Origin: Gaiella occulta
GTDB taxonomy: Bacteria; Actinomycetota; Thermoleophilia; Gaiellales; Gaiellaceae
Direction of reading: 5' to 3'
Assembly (NCBI RefSeq): GCF_003351045.1
Contig: NZ_QQZY01000001.1
Span: 496,001 to 560,000, forward strand
Length of the DNA: 64,000 bases
Shown: in pieces, positions 16,177 through 24,023 of the stretch
Position numbering within the stretch: the stretch's first letter is position 1
Layout of the letters: each line of letters begins with the position of its first letter
The notes under the pieces: model-generated
What the model was told of the DNA's origin: nothing
Seen by the model: only the letters and a program-made list of their open reading frames with translations
The model's database searches: none
Program-made: the position numbers and the translations under genes

Positions 16177-17490
16177 TCAGCTCCAGGGATAAGGCGAGTT
16201 CGAGACGGGGTGCAGGTCGCCCGTCGCGAAGCGCTCGAAGCGGAACGGGTACAGCAGGCTCGAGTGCTCGCCCTGCAGTACCTTCGCCACCTCGCGCCCG
16301 ACGCCGATCATCTTGTAGCCGTGGTTCGAGTCGAGGATCGCGTAGACGTTCGGCTTCAGGTAGTCGAACACCGGGAAGTTGTCGGCGCTGAACGAGCCGA
16401 CGCCGCCCGAGCGCGCCTGCTTGTAGAGCGGCCGGCAGCCCTCGAAGCGCGCCATCGCGTGGGAGAGCGCGGCGCACCACATGTCGGGGAAGCCCGGGTC
16501 GACGTCCGTGGTGGAGGGGTACGGGTCGAGCTGCACGTCGCCGTCGACCGTGAGCGGCGAGGCGCCGCCCTGCACGCCGTGGCGGTCGCGCTTGAAGTAG
16601 ATGCCCCAGAGCTCGTCGGTGACCAGCTTCCCGTCGTCGCCGGTCAGGGGCGCGTCGGTGTCGAGGTGGATCACGGGCGGGGCGCCGCCGTCGGCCGTCG
16701 CGAACATGAGCGGGTCGACCGTGATCTCGCCCTCCTGCAGGTTCCAGTACGTCCACATGCGCACGTCGTGCCGCACGTCGCCCGCGGGCGTGCGCACGTC
16801 GATCGTGTCGGGCAGCCCGAGCATGCGCCAGAAGTGCTGGGCCCACGGGCCGGGCGCGATCACGAGCTGCTCGCCGATCGCGATGCGGCCGTGGTCGGTC
16901 TCGACCGCGGTGGCGACGTCGCCGGCGCCGAGCTCGATCCCCGTCACCTCGACGCCGGAGAGCACGGACACGCCCGCGCCGGTGCACTTGTCGACGAGCC
17001 CCTGCACCGACTCCTGGTTGAACGCGAAGCCACCCTGGTGCTCGTGCAGGCAGACGGTGACGCCGCGGGCGCGCCAGTCGGGGAACAGCTTCCGCATGTG
17101 CGCCGTGACCGCGCTCTCGCCCACGATCAGCTCCGAGCGGTAGCCGATGCGCTCCTGGCGCTCGAACACGGCGACGAGGTCGCTCTCCTGCGCCTTCGGC
17201 CCGAGCGCGATGTAGCCGACCGGGTTGTAGTGGTAGGCGGCCGCGTCCGACTCCCACACCTCGACGCAGGCCTGCATGAGCTCGCTCATCGCCGGCTGGA
17301 AGTAGTTGTTGCGCACGACGCCGCAGGCGATGCCGGACGCGCCGGCGCCCGGGCGGGCCTTGTCGAGCACTACGATGTCCGCGCCCGACCCGGCACCGCG
17401 CGCCTCGAGCTCCCCGGCGAGGTGGTAGGCGGTCGAGAGACCGTGGATGCCGGCGCCGACGACGACATACTGAGACGAAACGGGGATCAT
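16177..17490 (-). CDS. FAD-dependent amine oxidoreductase (sarcosine oxidase beta/DadA-like)
   Basis: This 437-residue DAO-family flavoprotein has an N-terminal dinucleotide fold (VVVGAGIHGLSTAYHL, about 8-23), an acidic residue for the ribose (VVLDKARPG), GASGIACGVVRNNYF and a C-terminal AILDSNHGYKMIGVG that closes the FAD site. The family oxidises N-methyl or secondary amines such as sarcosine or N-methylglutamate and makes an imine. GGGAGG precedes the ATG at 17490. It is a paralogue of the protein at 61500-62768; both lie close to glutamate-synthase-like FMN proteins. It is divergent from an IclR regulator. No partner subunits of a heterotetrameric oxidase are adjacent. Confidence 0.85.
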   Translation of the reverse strand: MIPVSSQYVVVGAGIHGLSTAYHLAGELEARGAGSGADIVVLDKARPGAGASGIACGVVRNNYFQPAMSELMQACVEVWESDAAAYHYNPVGYIALGPKAQESDLVAVFERQERIGYRSELIVGESAVTAHMRKLFPDWRARGVTVCLHEHQGGFAFNQESVQGLVDKCTGAGVSVLSGVEVTGIELGAGDVATAVETDHGRIAIGEQLVIAPGPWAQHFWRMLGLPDTIDVRTPAGDVRHDVRMWTYWNLQEGEITVDPLMFATADGGAPPVIHLDTDAPLTGDDGKLVTDELWGIYFKRDRHGVQGGASPLTVDGDVQLDPYPSTTDVDPGFPDMWCAALSHAMARFEGCRPLYKQARSGGVGSFSADNFPVFDYLKPNVYAILDSNHGYKMIGVGREVAKVLQGEHSSLLYPFRFERFATGDLHPVSNSPYPWS

Positions 17491-17532
17491 GAGTAATTGC
17501 CTCCCGGGCAACAGTGTGTCAAAATAAGACCC

Positions 17533-17538
17533 TATAAC
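17533..17538 (+). promoter_or_regulatory. -10 element of the IclR gene, leaderless
   Basis: TATAAC, then six bases, then ATG 17545. The 54-base space between the divergent genes also holds TTGCC-tcccg-GGCAA at 17497-17511, an imperfectly placed but exact inverted repeat that overlaps the ribosome-binding site of the oxidoreductase and could be the IclR operator. Confidence 0.55.
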
Positions 17539-17544
17539 CGTACC

Positions 17545-18315
17545 ATGGCCCGCACCGGATCTCCAGCCACCCGTCACGTCGCCGCCGTCGAGCGGGCGGT
17601 CGCCGTGCTCGACGCGCTGGTCGGCGGCGAGCTGGGGACGAACGAGGTGGCACGGCGCACGGGCCTCAACGCGAGCACCGCCTCGCGCCAGCTCGCGACC
17701 CTGGTGGCGGCGGGTCTCGTCGCGCACGTGGAGGAGACGGGGCGCTACAGGCTCGGTCCGCGGCTCGTCGAGCTCGGCAACGCCGCCCTCGCCGGGCTCG
17801 ACGTGCGCGATCTCGCGCGCCCGCACCTGCGGGCGCTGTCGCACGCGACCGGGGAGACCGCCACCCTGTCCGTGCCCGGAGATCCCGACGCGATCACCGT
17901 CGACTTCGTGCAGAGCCCGTCGTCGGTGCAGAGCGTCGCGCGGCTCGGTCGCCCGAGCGTCGCGCACGCGACGGCAACCGGCAAGGTCGCGCTCGCCTTC
18001 GGCGAGGTGGAGCTGCCGCCGGGAAGGCTGCGGCCCTACACCGCGCGCACCATCACCGACCGTGCGGCGCTCGCGCGCGAGATCGCCGTCGTGCGGGAGC
18101 GCGGCTACGCCGTCGCGCTGAGAGAGCGGGAGGACGACCTCAACGCCGTCGCCGCCCCGGTCTGCGACAGCCGCGGCGACCTCGTCGCCGTCATCGGCGT
18201 GCAGGGGCCGGCGTCCCGCTTCACCCCCGCTGCCATCGACGCCTCGCTCCCCGTGCTGCGCGAGCGCGCCGCCGCGGTGTCGGGCGCGATCGGCGGCGAC
18301 GGCGCAGAACCGTGA
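17545..18315 (+). CDS. IclR-family transcriptional regulator
   Basis: This 256-residue protein has a winged helix at residues 8-70 (VERAVAVLDAL, LGTNEVARRTGLNASTASR, GLVAHVEETGRYRLGPRL). The IclR effector-binding domain follows, including SVARLGRPSVAHATATGKV and AVAAPVCDSRGDLVAVIGV. IclR proteins commonly repress or activate a neighbouring catabolic gene in response to its substrate, so the divergent FAD amine oxidoreductase is the natural target. The leaderless start at 17545 is chosen over an upstream in-frame codon at 17497. It ends directly against the convergent EamA gene. Confidence 0.88.
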   Translation: MARTGSPATRHVAAVERAVAVLDALVGGELGTNEVARRTGLNASTASRQLATLVAAGLVAHVEETGRYRLGPRLVELGNAALAGLDVRDLARPHLRALSHATGETATLSVPGDPDAITVDFVQSPSSVQSVARLGRPSVAHATATGKVALAFGEVELPPGRLRPYTARTITDRAALAREIAVVRERGYAVALREREDDLNAVAAPVCDSRGDLVAVIGVQGPASRFTPAAIDASLPVLRERAAAVSGAIGGDGAEP

Positions 18316-19140
18316 TCACGAGGCGAGGAGCGCGATCCCGGCGGCGACGAGCGCCGCGCCGGCGAGGCGCGAGCGCGTGACGCGCTCGCGCAGGAGGGGA
18401 GCGGCGAGCGCGGTCGCGAGCACGACGCTCGTCTCGCGCACGGCCGCGACGGAGGCGGCCGAGGCGCGCTCGAGCGCGGCGAGCACGAGAGCGTAGGCGG
18501 CGAACGTGGCGAGACCGGCGAGGACGGCGGGGAAACCGAGCTCGGCGCGGACGCGCGCCCGTCCCTTGACGAGCAGCACCGTGCCGGCGTAGCCGATCGT
18601 CGCCGGGATCATGCTCAGCTCGAGGTAGGTGATCGGCGCGGCGTAGCGGATGCCGTGCTTGTCGAGCAGGGTGTAGGCGGCGATGCAGGCCGCGATTCCG
18701 AGCGCGAAGGCGAGACCCCCGGAGCGGGAGGGCCGGCGCAGGCCGCGCACGAGGAGGACACCGGCGGCGACGAGGAAGACCCCGGCCACCTGGGCGGCGG
18801 AGGTCGCCTGAGCGAGCGCGGTGCCGCCGACGACGAGCACGAGCACCGGCGCGAGGCCGCGTGCGAGCGGGTAGACGAACGACAGCTCGGCCTTGCGGTA
18901 GGCGGTCGCGAGGAGCGCGAAGTAGATGAGCTGGAGGACGGAGGTGACGGCGATGAACGGCCACACGCGCGCGTCCAGACGCCACGTCGCAGCCGTCACC
19001 GGCGCGAACGCGACGACCGCCGTGACGAGCGCGATCGCCGTCGCGCTCTCGGGGTCGCGCGCGCGCGCGAGCAGCAGGTTCCAGAAGGCGTGCAGGAACG
19101 CGGCGGCGAGCGCGAGCAGGAGAGCGGGGAGCGGCACCAC
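18316..19140 (-). CDS. EamA/DMT-superfamily transporter
   Basis: This membrane protein of about 274 residues has ten hydrophobic segments arranged as two five-span halves, the EamA repeat. Typical features are AFLHAFWNLLLARA in span 1, AELSFVYPLARGLAPVLV closing the first half and ASAASVAAVRETSVVLA in the second half. Such proteins export amino acids or small metabolites. The GTG at 19140 is preferred because a longer version would run through the divergent HAD gene; minus-strand TAACCT lies five bases upstream, consistent with a leaderless start. Substrate unknown. Confidence 0.78.
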   Translation of the reverse strand: MVPLPALLLALAAAFLHAFWNLLLARARDPESATAIALVTAVVAFAPVTAATWRLDARVWPFIAVTSVLQLIYFALLATAYRKAELSFVYPLARGLAPVLVLVVGGTALAQATSAAQVAGVFLVAAGVLLVRGLRRPSRSGGLAFALGIAACIAAYTLLDKHGIRYAAPITYLELSMIPATIGYAGTVLLVKGRARVRAELGFPAVLAGLATFAAYALVLAALERASAASVAAVRETSVVLATALAAPLLRERVTRSRLAGAALVAAGIALLAS

Positions 19141-19145
19141 CGGGC

Positions 19146-19155
19146 AGGTTAGGCT
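19146..19155. promoter_or_regulatory. Overlapping divergent -10 elements (EamA gene and HAD gene)
   Basis: Plus-strand TAGGCT (19150-19155) lies ten bases before ATG 19166. Minus-strand TAACCT (19151-19146) lies five bases before GTG 19140. They share two bases, so only one polymerase could open here at a time. This would make the two genes mutually exclusive or coordinately controlled. Pattern-based inference. Confidence 0.4.
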
Positions 19156-19165
19156 ATTCCCCTGG

Positions 19166-19810
19166 ATGGCGGCCGCGGCCTTGATCTTCGACTTCAACGG
19201 CACCCTCTCGCACGACGAGCCGGTGCTGTGCGCGATCTACGGGGAGATGTTCGCACGGCACGGGAGGCCGCTCGCCCCCGCCGACTACTACGGGCAGCTC
19301 GCGGGCCTGAGCGAGGAGGCGATCATCAGCGGCTGGCTCGGCGTGCGCGGGTCGGAGCTCGAGGCGCTGATGGTGGAGCGAGTCGACCGCTACCGCGCGA
19401 GGGCGGGCAACGGCCACACGGTGAGCGAGGAGGTGCGCGCCGCCGTCCGCCACGCCGCCGCCCGTGTGCCCGTCGCGATCGTGTCCGGCGCCTTCCGAGC
19501 CGAGATCGAGCCCGTCATCGAGGCGGCGGGGATCGCATCGCTGTTCTCGGCCGTCGTGACGGCCGACGACGTCACGGACGGCAAGCCGCACCCCGCCGGC
19601 TACCTGCGTGCGCTCGAGCTGCTCGGCGGCGAGCTCGAGCCGGCCCAGGTCGTCGCCTTCGAGGACACCGAGGCGGGCGTCGCCTCGGCGAAGGCGGCGG
19701 GGCTGCGCTGCATCGCGGTCGGCGGCACGCTGCCCGCGGAGCGGCTCGCCCGCGCCGACGAGATCGTGCCGGGCATCGACGTCTCCGTCGTGCGCCGACT
19801 CGTCGGATGA
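19166..19810 (+). CDS. HAD-superfamily hydrolase (phosphoglucomutase/phosphonatase-like)
   Basis: This 214-residue HAD enzyme has motif I IFDFNGTLSHD with nucleophile Asp (about residue 9) and Asn in place of the usual second Asp, a helical cap (about 18-85), motif II VAIVSGAF, and motifs III/IV DGKPHPAGY and VVAFEDTEAGVASAKAAG. The cap type fits beta-phosphoglucomutase or phosphatases of the GPH subgroup. The Asn substitution is known in some family members and could alter acid-base catalysis. It overlaps the phosphodiesterase gene that follows by four bases (ATGA), so the pair may release and then dephosphorylate glycerol or sugar phosphates. Confidence 0.85.
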   Translation: MAAAALIFDFNGTLSHDEPVLCAIYGEMFARHGRPLAPADYYGQLAGLSEEAIISGWLGVRGSELEALMVERVDRYRARAGNGHTVSEEVRAAVRHAAARVPVAIVSGAFRAEIEPVIEAAGIASLFSAVVTADDVTDGKPHPAGYLRALELLGGELEPAQVVAFEDTEAGVASAKAAGLRCIAVGGTLPAERLARADEIVPGIDVSVVRRLVG

Positions 19811-20493
19811 TCGTGATCGCCCATCGGGGCGCGTCGTATGACGAGCGCGAGAACACGCCGGCCGCCTTCGAGCGTGCGATAGCGGTCGGCGCCGAGTACG
19901 TCGAGTTCGACGTGCAGGCGTCCCGCGACGGCGGGCTCGTCGTCTTCCACGACCTCGAGCTCGACCGTCTGACGCCGGCGACAGGCCCGCTGCGCGACCG
20001 TCCGCTTGCGGAGCTGCGCGAGCTCGGCATCCCGACGCTCGAGGAGGTGCTCGCGCTCACGTCCGGGAGGATCGGCGTCATGGCCGAGCTGAAGAGCCCC
20101 CGTCTCTATCGCCGCCACGACATCGTCGCCCGCACGGTCGAGCTGCTCGATGCGGACGCGGTCGTCGTCTCGTTCGAGCAGGCCGCCATCCTGGAGACGA
20201 GGCGGCTGCGCCCCGAGCTGCGCACCGTGCAGCACGTGGGGTTCGGCGTCTCGATCCGCGCGGCTGCGCGCTACGCCTGGGCCGCCGGCTTCGACGACCG
20301 CCGTGCCAGCGCGCGCGGGCTCGCACGTGCCCGCGCCCACGGCCTGCAGGCGCTCGTCTACACGGTCAACGAGCCGGAGCGGGCGCGCGCGCTCGCGGCT
20401 CTCGGCGCCGACGGGATCTTCAGCGACCGCCCCGATCTCGTGCGGCGCGGCCTCGCCTCCTTCGGCGAGCGCGGTGGCGCCGACCTGGCGTAG
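19807..20493 (+). CDS. Glycerophosphodiester phosphodiesterase
   Basis: This 228-residue GDPD barrel has the catalytic HRG in IVIAHRGASYDERENTP, the metal-binding EFDVQASRDGGLVVFHDLELDR split across residues 35-60, and a C-terminal YTVNEPERARALAALGADG...SDRPD. It hydrolyses glycerophosphodiesters to glycerol 3-phosphate plus an alcohol (choline, ethanolamine, inositol). There is no signal peptide, so it acts in the cytoplasm and needs an importer; an ABC importer of the right general class lies at 21220-25214. Glycerophosphocholine as a source of choline would link it to the betaine genes, but that is inference. Confidence 0.9.
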   Translation: MIVIAHRGASYDERENTPAAFERAIAVGAEYVEFDVQASRDGGLVVFHDLELDRLTPATGPLRDRPLAELRELGIPTLEEVLALTSGRIGVMAELKSPRLYRRHDIVARTVELLDADAVVVSFEQAAILETRRLRPELRTVQHVGFGVSIRAAARYAWAAGFDDRRASARGLARARAHGLQALVYTVNEPERARALAALGADGIFSDRPDLVRRGLASFGERGGADLA

Positions 20494-20505
20494 GCTTCCT
20501 ATCTC

Positions 20506-21204
20506 GTGCTGGTTGCCGCTGTCTATCCGACGCTCTCGAACGGCGAGCTGTTGCTGCGCCTCGTGGAGGCGGGCGGGCTGTCGCTCGCGATCGGCCTGGA
20601 GCGGGAGATCCGCGATCGCGCGGCGGGGCTGCGCACGCACCTGTTCGTCGGCCTCGGATCCGCCCTGTTCACGCTCATCAGCGCCTACGGCTTCCACGAC
20701 CTCATCGCCGCCGGACCCGCCGTCGTGCGCACCGACCCGACCCGGATCGCGGCCCAGATCGTCACCGGCATCGGCTTCCTCGGGGCGGGGGCGATCATCC
20801 GCAGCGGCATGTCGGTGCGCGGGCTGACGAGCGCCGCGACGCTCTGGGTCGTCGCCGCGATCGGAATGGCCTGTGCGGCGGGGATGTTCGTCGCCGCCGG
20901 CGTCACCACCATCGTCGTCCTCGTCGGCCTCGGGCCGCTGCGCGTGGTCGGACGCTCGCTCGTCACCAACATCCGGCACGATCACTGCGTGCTACGGGTC
21001 AGCCTCGTCGAAGGCGCCTCCGCCTGGCCGGTGCTCGGCATCGTCCAGGAGGTCGGCGCCTCGGTACGGCGTGTCGAGTTGCGCGACGACGAGGAGGAGG
21101 GACGCTGGCTGACCGTCGAGTGCGAGCTGCCCGGCGGGCTGCGGGCCTCGCAGGTCGCCGACCTGGTCGCCTCCGACGAGAGCGTCTCCTCCGTCGACTG
21201 GTGA
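20506..21204 (+). CDS. MgtC/SapB-family membrane protein
   Basis: This 232-residue protein has an MgtC domain of about five spans (residues 12-150) with LAIGLEREIRDRAAGLRTHLFVGLGSA and the hallmark IVTGIGFLGAGAIIR...VRGLTSAATLWVVAAIGMACA. A cytoplasmic ACT-like tail (about 160-232) follows. MgtC proteins modulate Mg2+ limitation responses or ATP synthase activity; the exact role in actinomycetes is unclear. GTG 20506 is twelve bases after the phosphodiesterase stop. Family call strong, role open. Confidence 0.85.
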   Translation: MLVAAVYPTLSNGELLLRLVEAGGLSLAIGLEREIRDRAAGLRTHLFVGLGSALFTLISAYGFHDLIAAGPAVVRTDPTRIAAQIVTGIGFLGAGAIIRSGMSVRGLTSAATLWVVAAIGMACAAGMFVAAGVTTIVVLVGLGPLRVVGRSLVTNIRHDHCVLRVSLVEGASAWPVLGIVQEVGASVRRVELRDDEEEGRWLTVECELPGGLRASQVADLVASDESVSSVDW

Positions 21205-21219
21205 GGCCCGGGACGGGCC

Positions 21220-22323
21220 CTAGGCCACCTGGACGGACGGCTCCGGCCGGACGTCGCTCTCCGCGAGGCTGAGCAGCCGCGCCGCGTCCGCCGGGAAGCC
21301 GGCGACGACCCGCGTGCCCACGCTCAGCGGCTCCGCCTGCGCGCTCGAGAGGTCGGCGGTGAGGCTGCGTGCGCCGTCGTCCTCGACGCGCACCCGGGTG
21401 ACCGAGCCGAGGAAGGTGCGTGCGACCACCTCGCCGACGATCGTGCCGTCGCCCCTCGTGCCGTCGCCCACCGGCACGATGTCGACCGTCTCGGGGCGGA
21501 CGAGGCACAGCACCTTCTCGCCGCGCGGCAGGTCGCGGGCCGCGTCGACGCGGAAGCGCGCTCCGGCATAGTCGATCGTGCCGCCGTCGCCGACCGTCGC
21601 CACGAGGCGGTTCATCGTGCCGATGAACTCGGCCACGAACGGTGTCGCAGGCGACCCGTACATCTCGGCCGGCGACCCGATCTGCTCGATCTTGCCGCCG
21701 TACATGACGGCGACGCGGTCGGAGATCGAGAGCGCCTCCTCCTGGTCGTGCGTGACGTAGATCGTCGTGATCCCGAGCTCGAGCTGGATGCGGCGGATCT
21801 CCTCGCGCAGCTGCACGCGCACCTTGGCGTCAAGCGCCGACAGGGGCTCGTCGAGGAGGAGCACGCTCGGCTCGATCGCGAGCGCGCGCGCGAGGGCGAC
21901 CCGCTGCTGCATGCCGCCGGAGAGCTGATGGGGGTAGCGCTTGCCGGCGTGGCCGAGCCCGATCAGCTCCAGCAGCTCGGCCGCCCGCGCGCGCCGTTGC
22001 GCACGCGACTGCTTGCGAATCCTGAGTCCGAACTCGACGTTGCGCTCCGCGGTCATGTTCGGGAACAGGCTGTAGGCCTGGAAGACCATCCCGATGTCGC
22101 GGCGGTTGGGCGGCACGCCGGTCACGTCCTTGCCGTCGATCAGCACCCGGCCGGAGGTCGGGCGGTCGAAGCCCGCGATCAGCCGGAGCGCGGTCGTCTT
22201 GCCGCAGCCGGACGGGCCGAGCAGAGAGAGGAACTCACCGCTCGGGACGTTCAGGTCGATACCGGCGAGGGCGACGACCTCGCCGAACCGCCGGTGGAGC
22301 CCATGCAGTTCGACGCTTGCCAT
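21220..22323 (-). CDS. ABC transporter ATPase (PotA/FbpC/PhnT class)
   Basis: This 367-residue ATPase has Walker A GPSGCGKTT, Q-loop MVFQAYSLFPNMT, signature LSGGMQQR, Walker B VLLLDEPLSALDAK and H-loop YVTHDQEEA. A C-terminal TOBE domain (about 285-360) binds regulatory or substrate signals. The subgroup serves spermidine/putrescine, Fe3+ or 2-aminoethylphosphonate importers. It is the third cistron after the binding protein and two permeases, with GGAGG twelve bases before the ATG and only two bases after the permease stop. It energises uptake at the inner face of the membrane. Substrate not fixed by sequence. Confidence 0.92.
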   Translation of the reverse strand: MASVELHGLHRRFGEVVALAGIDLNVPSGEFLSLLGPSGCGKTTALRLIAGFDRPTSGRVLIDGKDVTGVPPNRRDIGMVFQAYSLFPNMTAERNVEFGLRIRKQSRAQRRARAAELLELIGLGHAGKRYPHQLSGGMQQRVALARALAIEPSVLLLDEPLSALDAKVRVQLREEIRRIQLELGITTIYVTHDQEEALSISDRVAVMYGGKIEQIGSPAEMYGSPATPFVAEFIGTMNRLVATVGDGGTIDYAGARFRVDAARDLPRGEKVLCLVRPETVDIVPVGDGTRGDGTIVGEVVARTFLGSVTRVRVEDDGARSLTADLSSAQAEPLSVGTRVVAGFPADAARLLSLAESDVRPEPSVQVA

Positions 22324-22325
22324 CG

Positions 22326-23120
22326 CTATCTCGTACCTCCGTTCTGGGCCTGGCGGCCGCGGCCGACGAACAGGAGGGCGAGCATCGCCGCCCATGTGAT
22401 GCCGAAGGCGAGGAGGGTCACCGCCGCCGCGGGGTAGGCCTTGTTCTGGTTGATGTATTGGATGTAGACCGGGAACGTCTTGAACTGGGCGAGGCTCGCG
22501 ATCGTGAACTCGCCCATCACGATCGCGAGCGTCAGGAAGGCAGCGGCGAGCGCCGCTCCCTTGATGTTCGGGAGAATCACCTGCAGCAGCGTCGTCCGCC
22601 AGTTCGCGCCGAGGCTCTGCGACGCCTCGGTGAGGGTGTGCACGTCGATCGACCGGAAGCCGGTGTCGAGCGAGAAGTACATGTACGGGAAGGAGAGGAT
22701 GACGTAGGCGCCGACGAGGAAGCCGTACGGCTCGGCATAGAACCACGACGGCGTGCCCCGGTAGAAGTCCAGCAAGCCGACGACGAGGATGATCGGCGCC
22801 ACCACGAACGGGACGAGCGCGAGGAAGCCGATCACGGGACGCAGGCGCGGCAGCTTCAGATGCACCCAGTAGATCGTGGGGACGAGCAGCGCGAGCGCGA
22901 TCGCGATCGTCTCGAGCGCGACGACGGCCGACAGCTTGATCGTGCGCCAGAACTCCGGGTCGTGGAGGATCGTGCCGTAGTTGGCGAGCGTGCAGCACAG
23001 ACCCGTCTGGTCGTTCTTCAGGCTGAACAGCAGCGTCGCGACGAGCGGAAGCAGGAAGTAGGCGGCCCCGATCGCGAGCCAGACGACCGCAGACGGCGCG
23101 ATGAAGCGGCGCGGCGTCAT
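22326..23120 (-). CDS. ABC transporter permease, second subunit
   Basis: This 264-residue permease has six spans (first LAIGAAYFLLPLVATLLFS) and the ATPase-contacting EAA loop LTEASQSLGANWRTTLLQVILPNIKG, split around residues 165-190. It is PotC/PhnV-like. The start overlaps the stop of the upstream permease gene by four bases (ATGA), so the two are made in equal amounts. The loop LKNDQTGLCCTLANYG between spans 1 and 2 holds two adjacent cysteines, which is unusual for the family. Confidence 0.88.
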   Translation of the reverse strand: MTPRRFIAPSAVVWLAIGAAYFLLPLVATLLFSLKNDQTGLCCTLANYGTILHDPEFWRTIKLSAVVALETIAIALALLVPTIYWVHLKLPRLRPVIGFLALVPFVVAPIILVVGLLDFYRGTPSWFYAEPYGFLVGAYVILSFPYMYFSLDTGFRSIDVHTLTEASQSLGANWRTTLLQVILPNIKGAALAAAFLTLAIVMGEFTIASLAQFKTFPVYIQYINQNKAYPAAAVTLLAFGITWAAMLALLFVGRGRQAQNGGTR

Positions 23121-23938
23121 CGCACCCACCTCGAGCTGATGCGCTGGAGCGGGACGTAGATCAGCATCATCACTCCGAGCACCGCGAACATCCCGAACGC
23201 GAGCGCCTGCCCGAGGTGCGGGTCGTCCAGCACGTCGCCGCTCAGGAAGAAGCCGATGACGATCGGAACGAGGCTGACGCCGCCGCCGGTGAGCCCGTAC
23301 GCGGTGGCGTACGCGGCGAACGCGTTGCCGAAGAGCAGCACGATCGCGCCGAGCAGCGACGGGAAGAGGATGGGGAAGCCGACGTAGCGCCAGAACTCGA
23401 ACGCGTTTGCGCCGAGGCTCGCGGATGCCTCCCGCCACTCGCGTCGCAGCCCGTCGACGGCGGGCGAGATCACGAGGATCATGAGCGGGATCTGGAAGTA
23501 CAGGTAGACGATCTCGATACCCGTCTTGGAGAACAGCGAGAAGCCGTGCTCGTACGGGTTGAGGCCGAGCCGCTCGGTCATGAACTGGGTCACCACCCCG
23601 ATCGTCCCGAGCGTGGCGATGAACGCAAAGGCGAGCGGGATGCCCGCGAAGTTCGCCGCGACGCCGGAGAACGTCGTCAGGGCGGTGCGGATCCACCGTG
23701 GCGAGCCGTCGCGGATGGCGGCATACGCGATCAGGAGGCCGACGATGCCGCCGAGGAAGGCGGTCACGAGGCTCACCTCGATGCTGTTGCGAAAGGCGGT
23801 GCGGTACGGCTCGTCGAAGAGGGCCGCCACGTTGTCGAACGTGAACCCGCCGTCCTTGCCGCTCTGGAACGCGCCCGTGAGCACGTTGCCCGCAGGCAGG
23901 AGCAGGAAGAAGAGGGCGTACGCGAAGAACGGCAGCAC
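23117..23938 (-). CDS. ABC transporter permease, first subunit
   Basis: This is a PotB/PhnU-like permease with six spans; the first is FFAYALFFLLLPAGNVLTG and the EAA loop is REASASLGANAFEFWRYVGFP (about 175-195). The frame is open far upstream, but the only conventional start between the binding-protein stop and span 1 is GTG 23938, giving 273 residues. The ATG at 24136 would overlap the binding-protein gene by 113 bases and is rejected. No good ribosome-binding site precedes the GTG, so translation may be weak. A strong hairpin (23963-23990) lies in the gap. Confidence 0.8.
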   Translation of the reverse strand: MLPFFAYALFFLLLPAGNVLTGAFQSGKDGGFTFDNVAALFDEPYRTAFRNSIEVSLVTAFLGGIVGLLIAYAAIRDGSPRWIRTALTTFSGVAANFAGIPLAFAFIATLGTIGVVTQFMTERLGLNPYEHGFSLFSKTGIEIVYLYFQIPLMILVISPAVDGLRREWREASASLGANAFEFWRYVGFPILFPSLLGAIVLLFGNAFAAYATAYGLTGGGVSLVPIVIGFFLSGDVLDDPHLGQALAFGMFAVLGVMMLIYVPLQRISSRWVR

Positions 23939-23962
23939 GCCGATCCAGGCAAGCGAACGCCG

Positions 23963-23990
23963 CCCCCGGCCGGGTAGGCCCGGCCGGGGG
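23963..23990 (-). terminator. Perfect 12-base hairpin between binding-protein and permease genes
   Basis: CCCCCGGCCGGG and CCCGGCCGGGGG pair without mismatch around a 4-base loop, 33 bases after the binding-protein stop. There is no T-tract. In binding-protein importers such intercistronic stems protect the upstream mRNA and reduce downstream expression, giving excess binding protein. That is the likely role here. Confidence 0.7.
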
Positions 23991-24023
23991 GAGGCGTCGT
24001 TTCCGGTGCCCGCGTCCAGCGTG

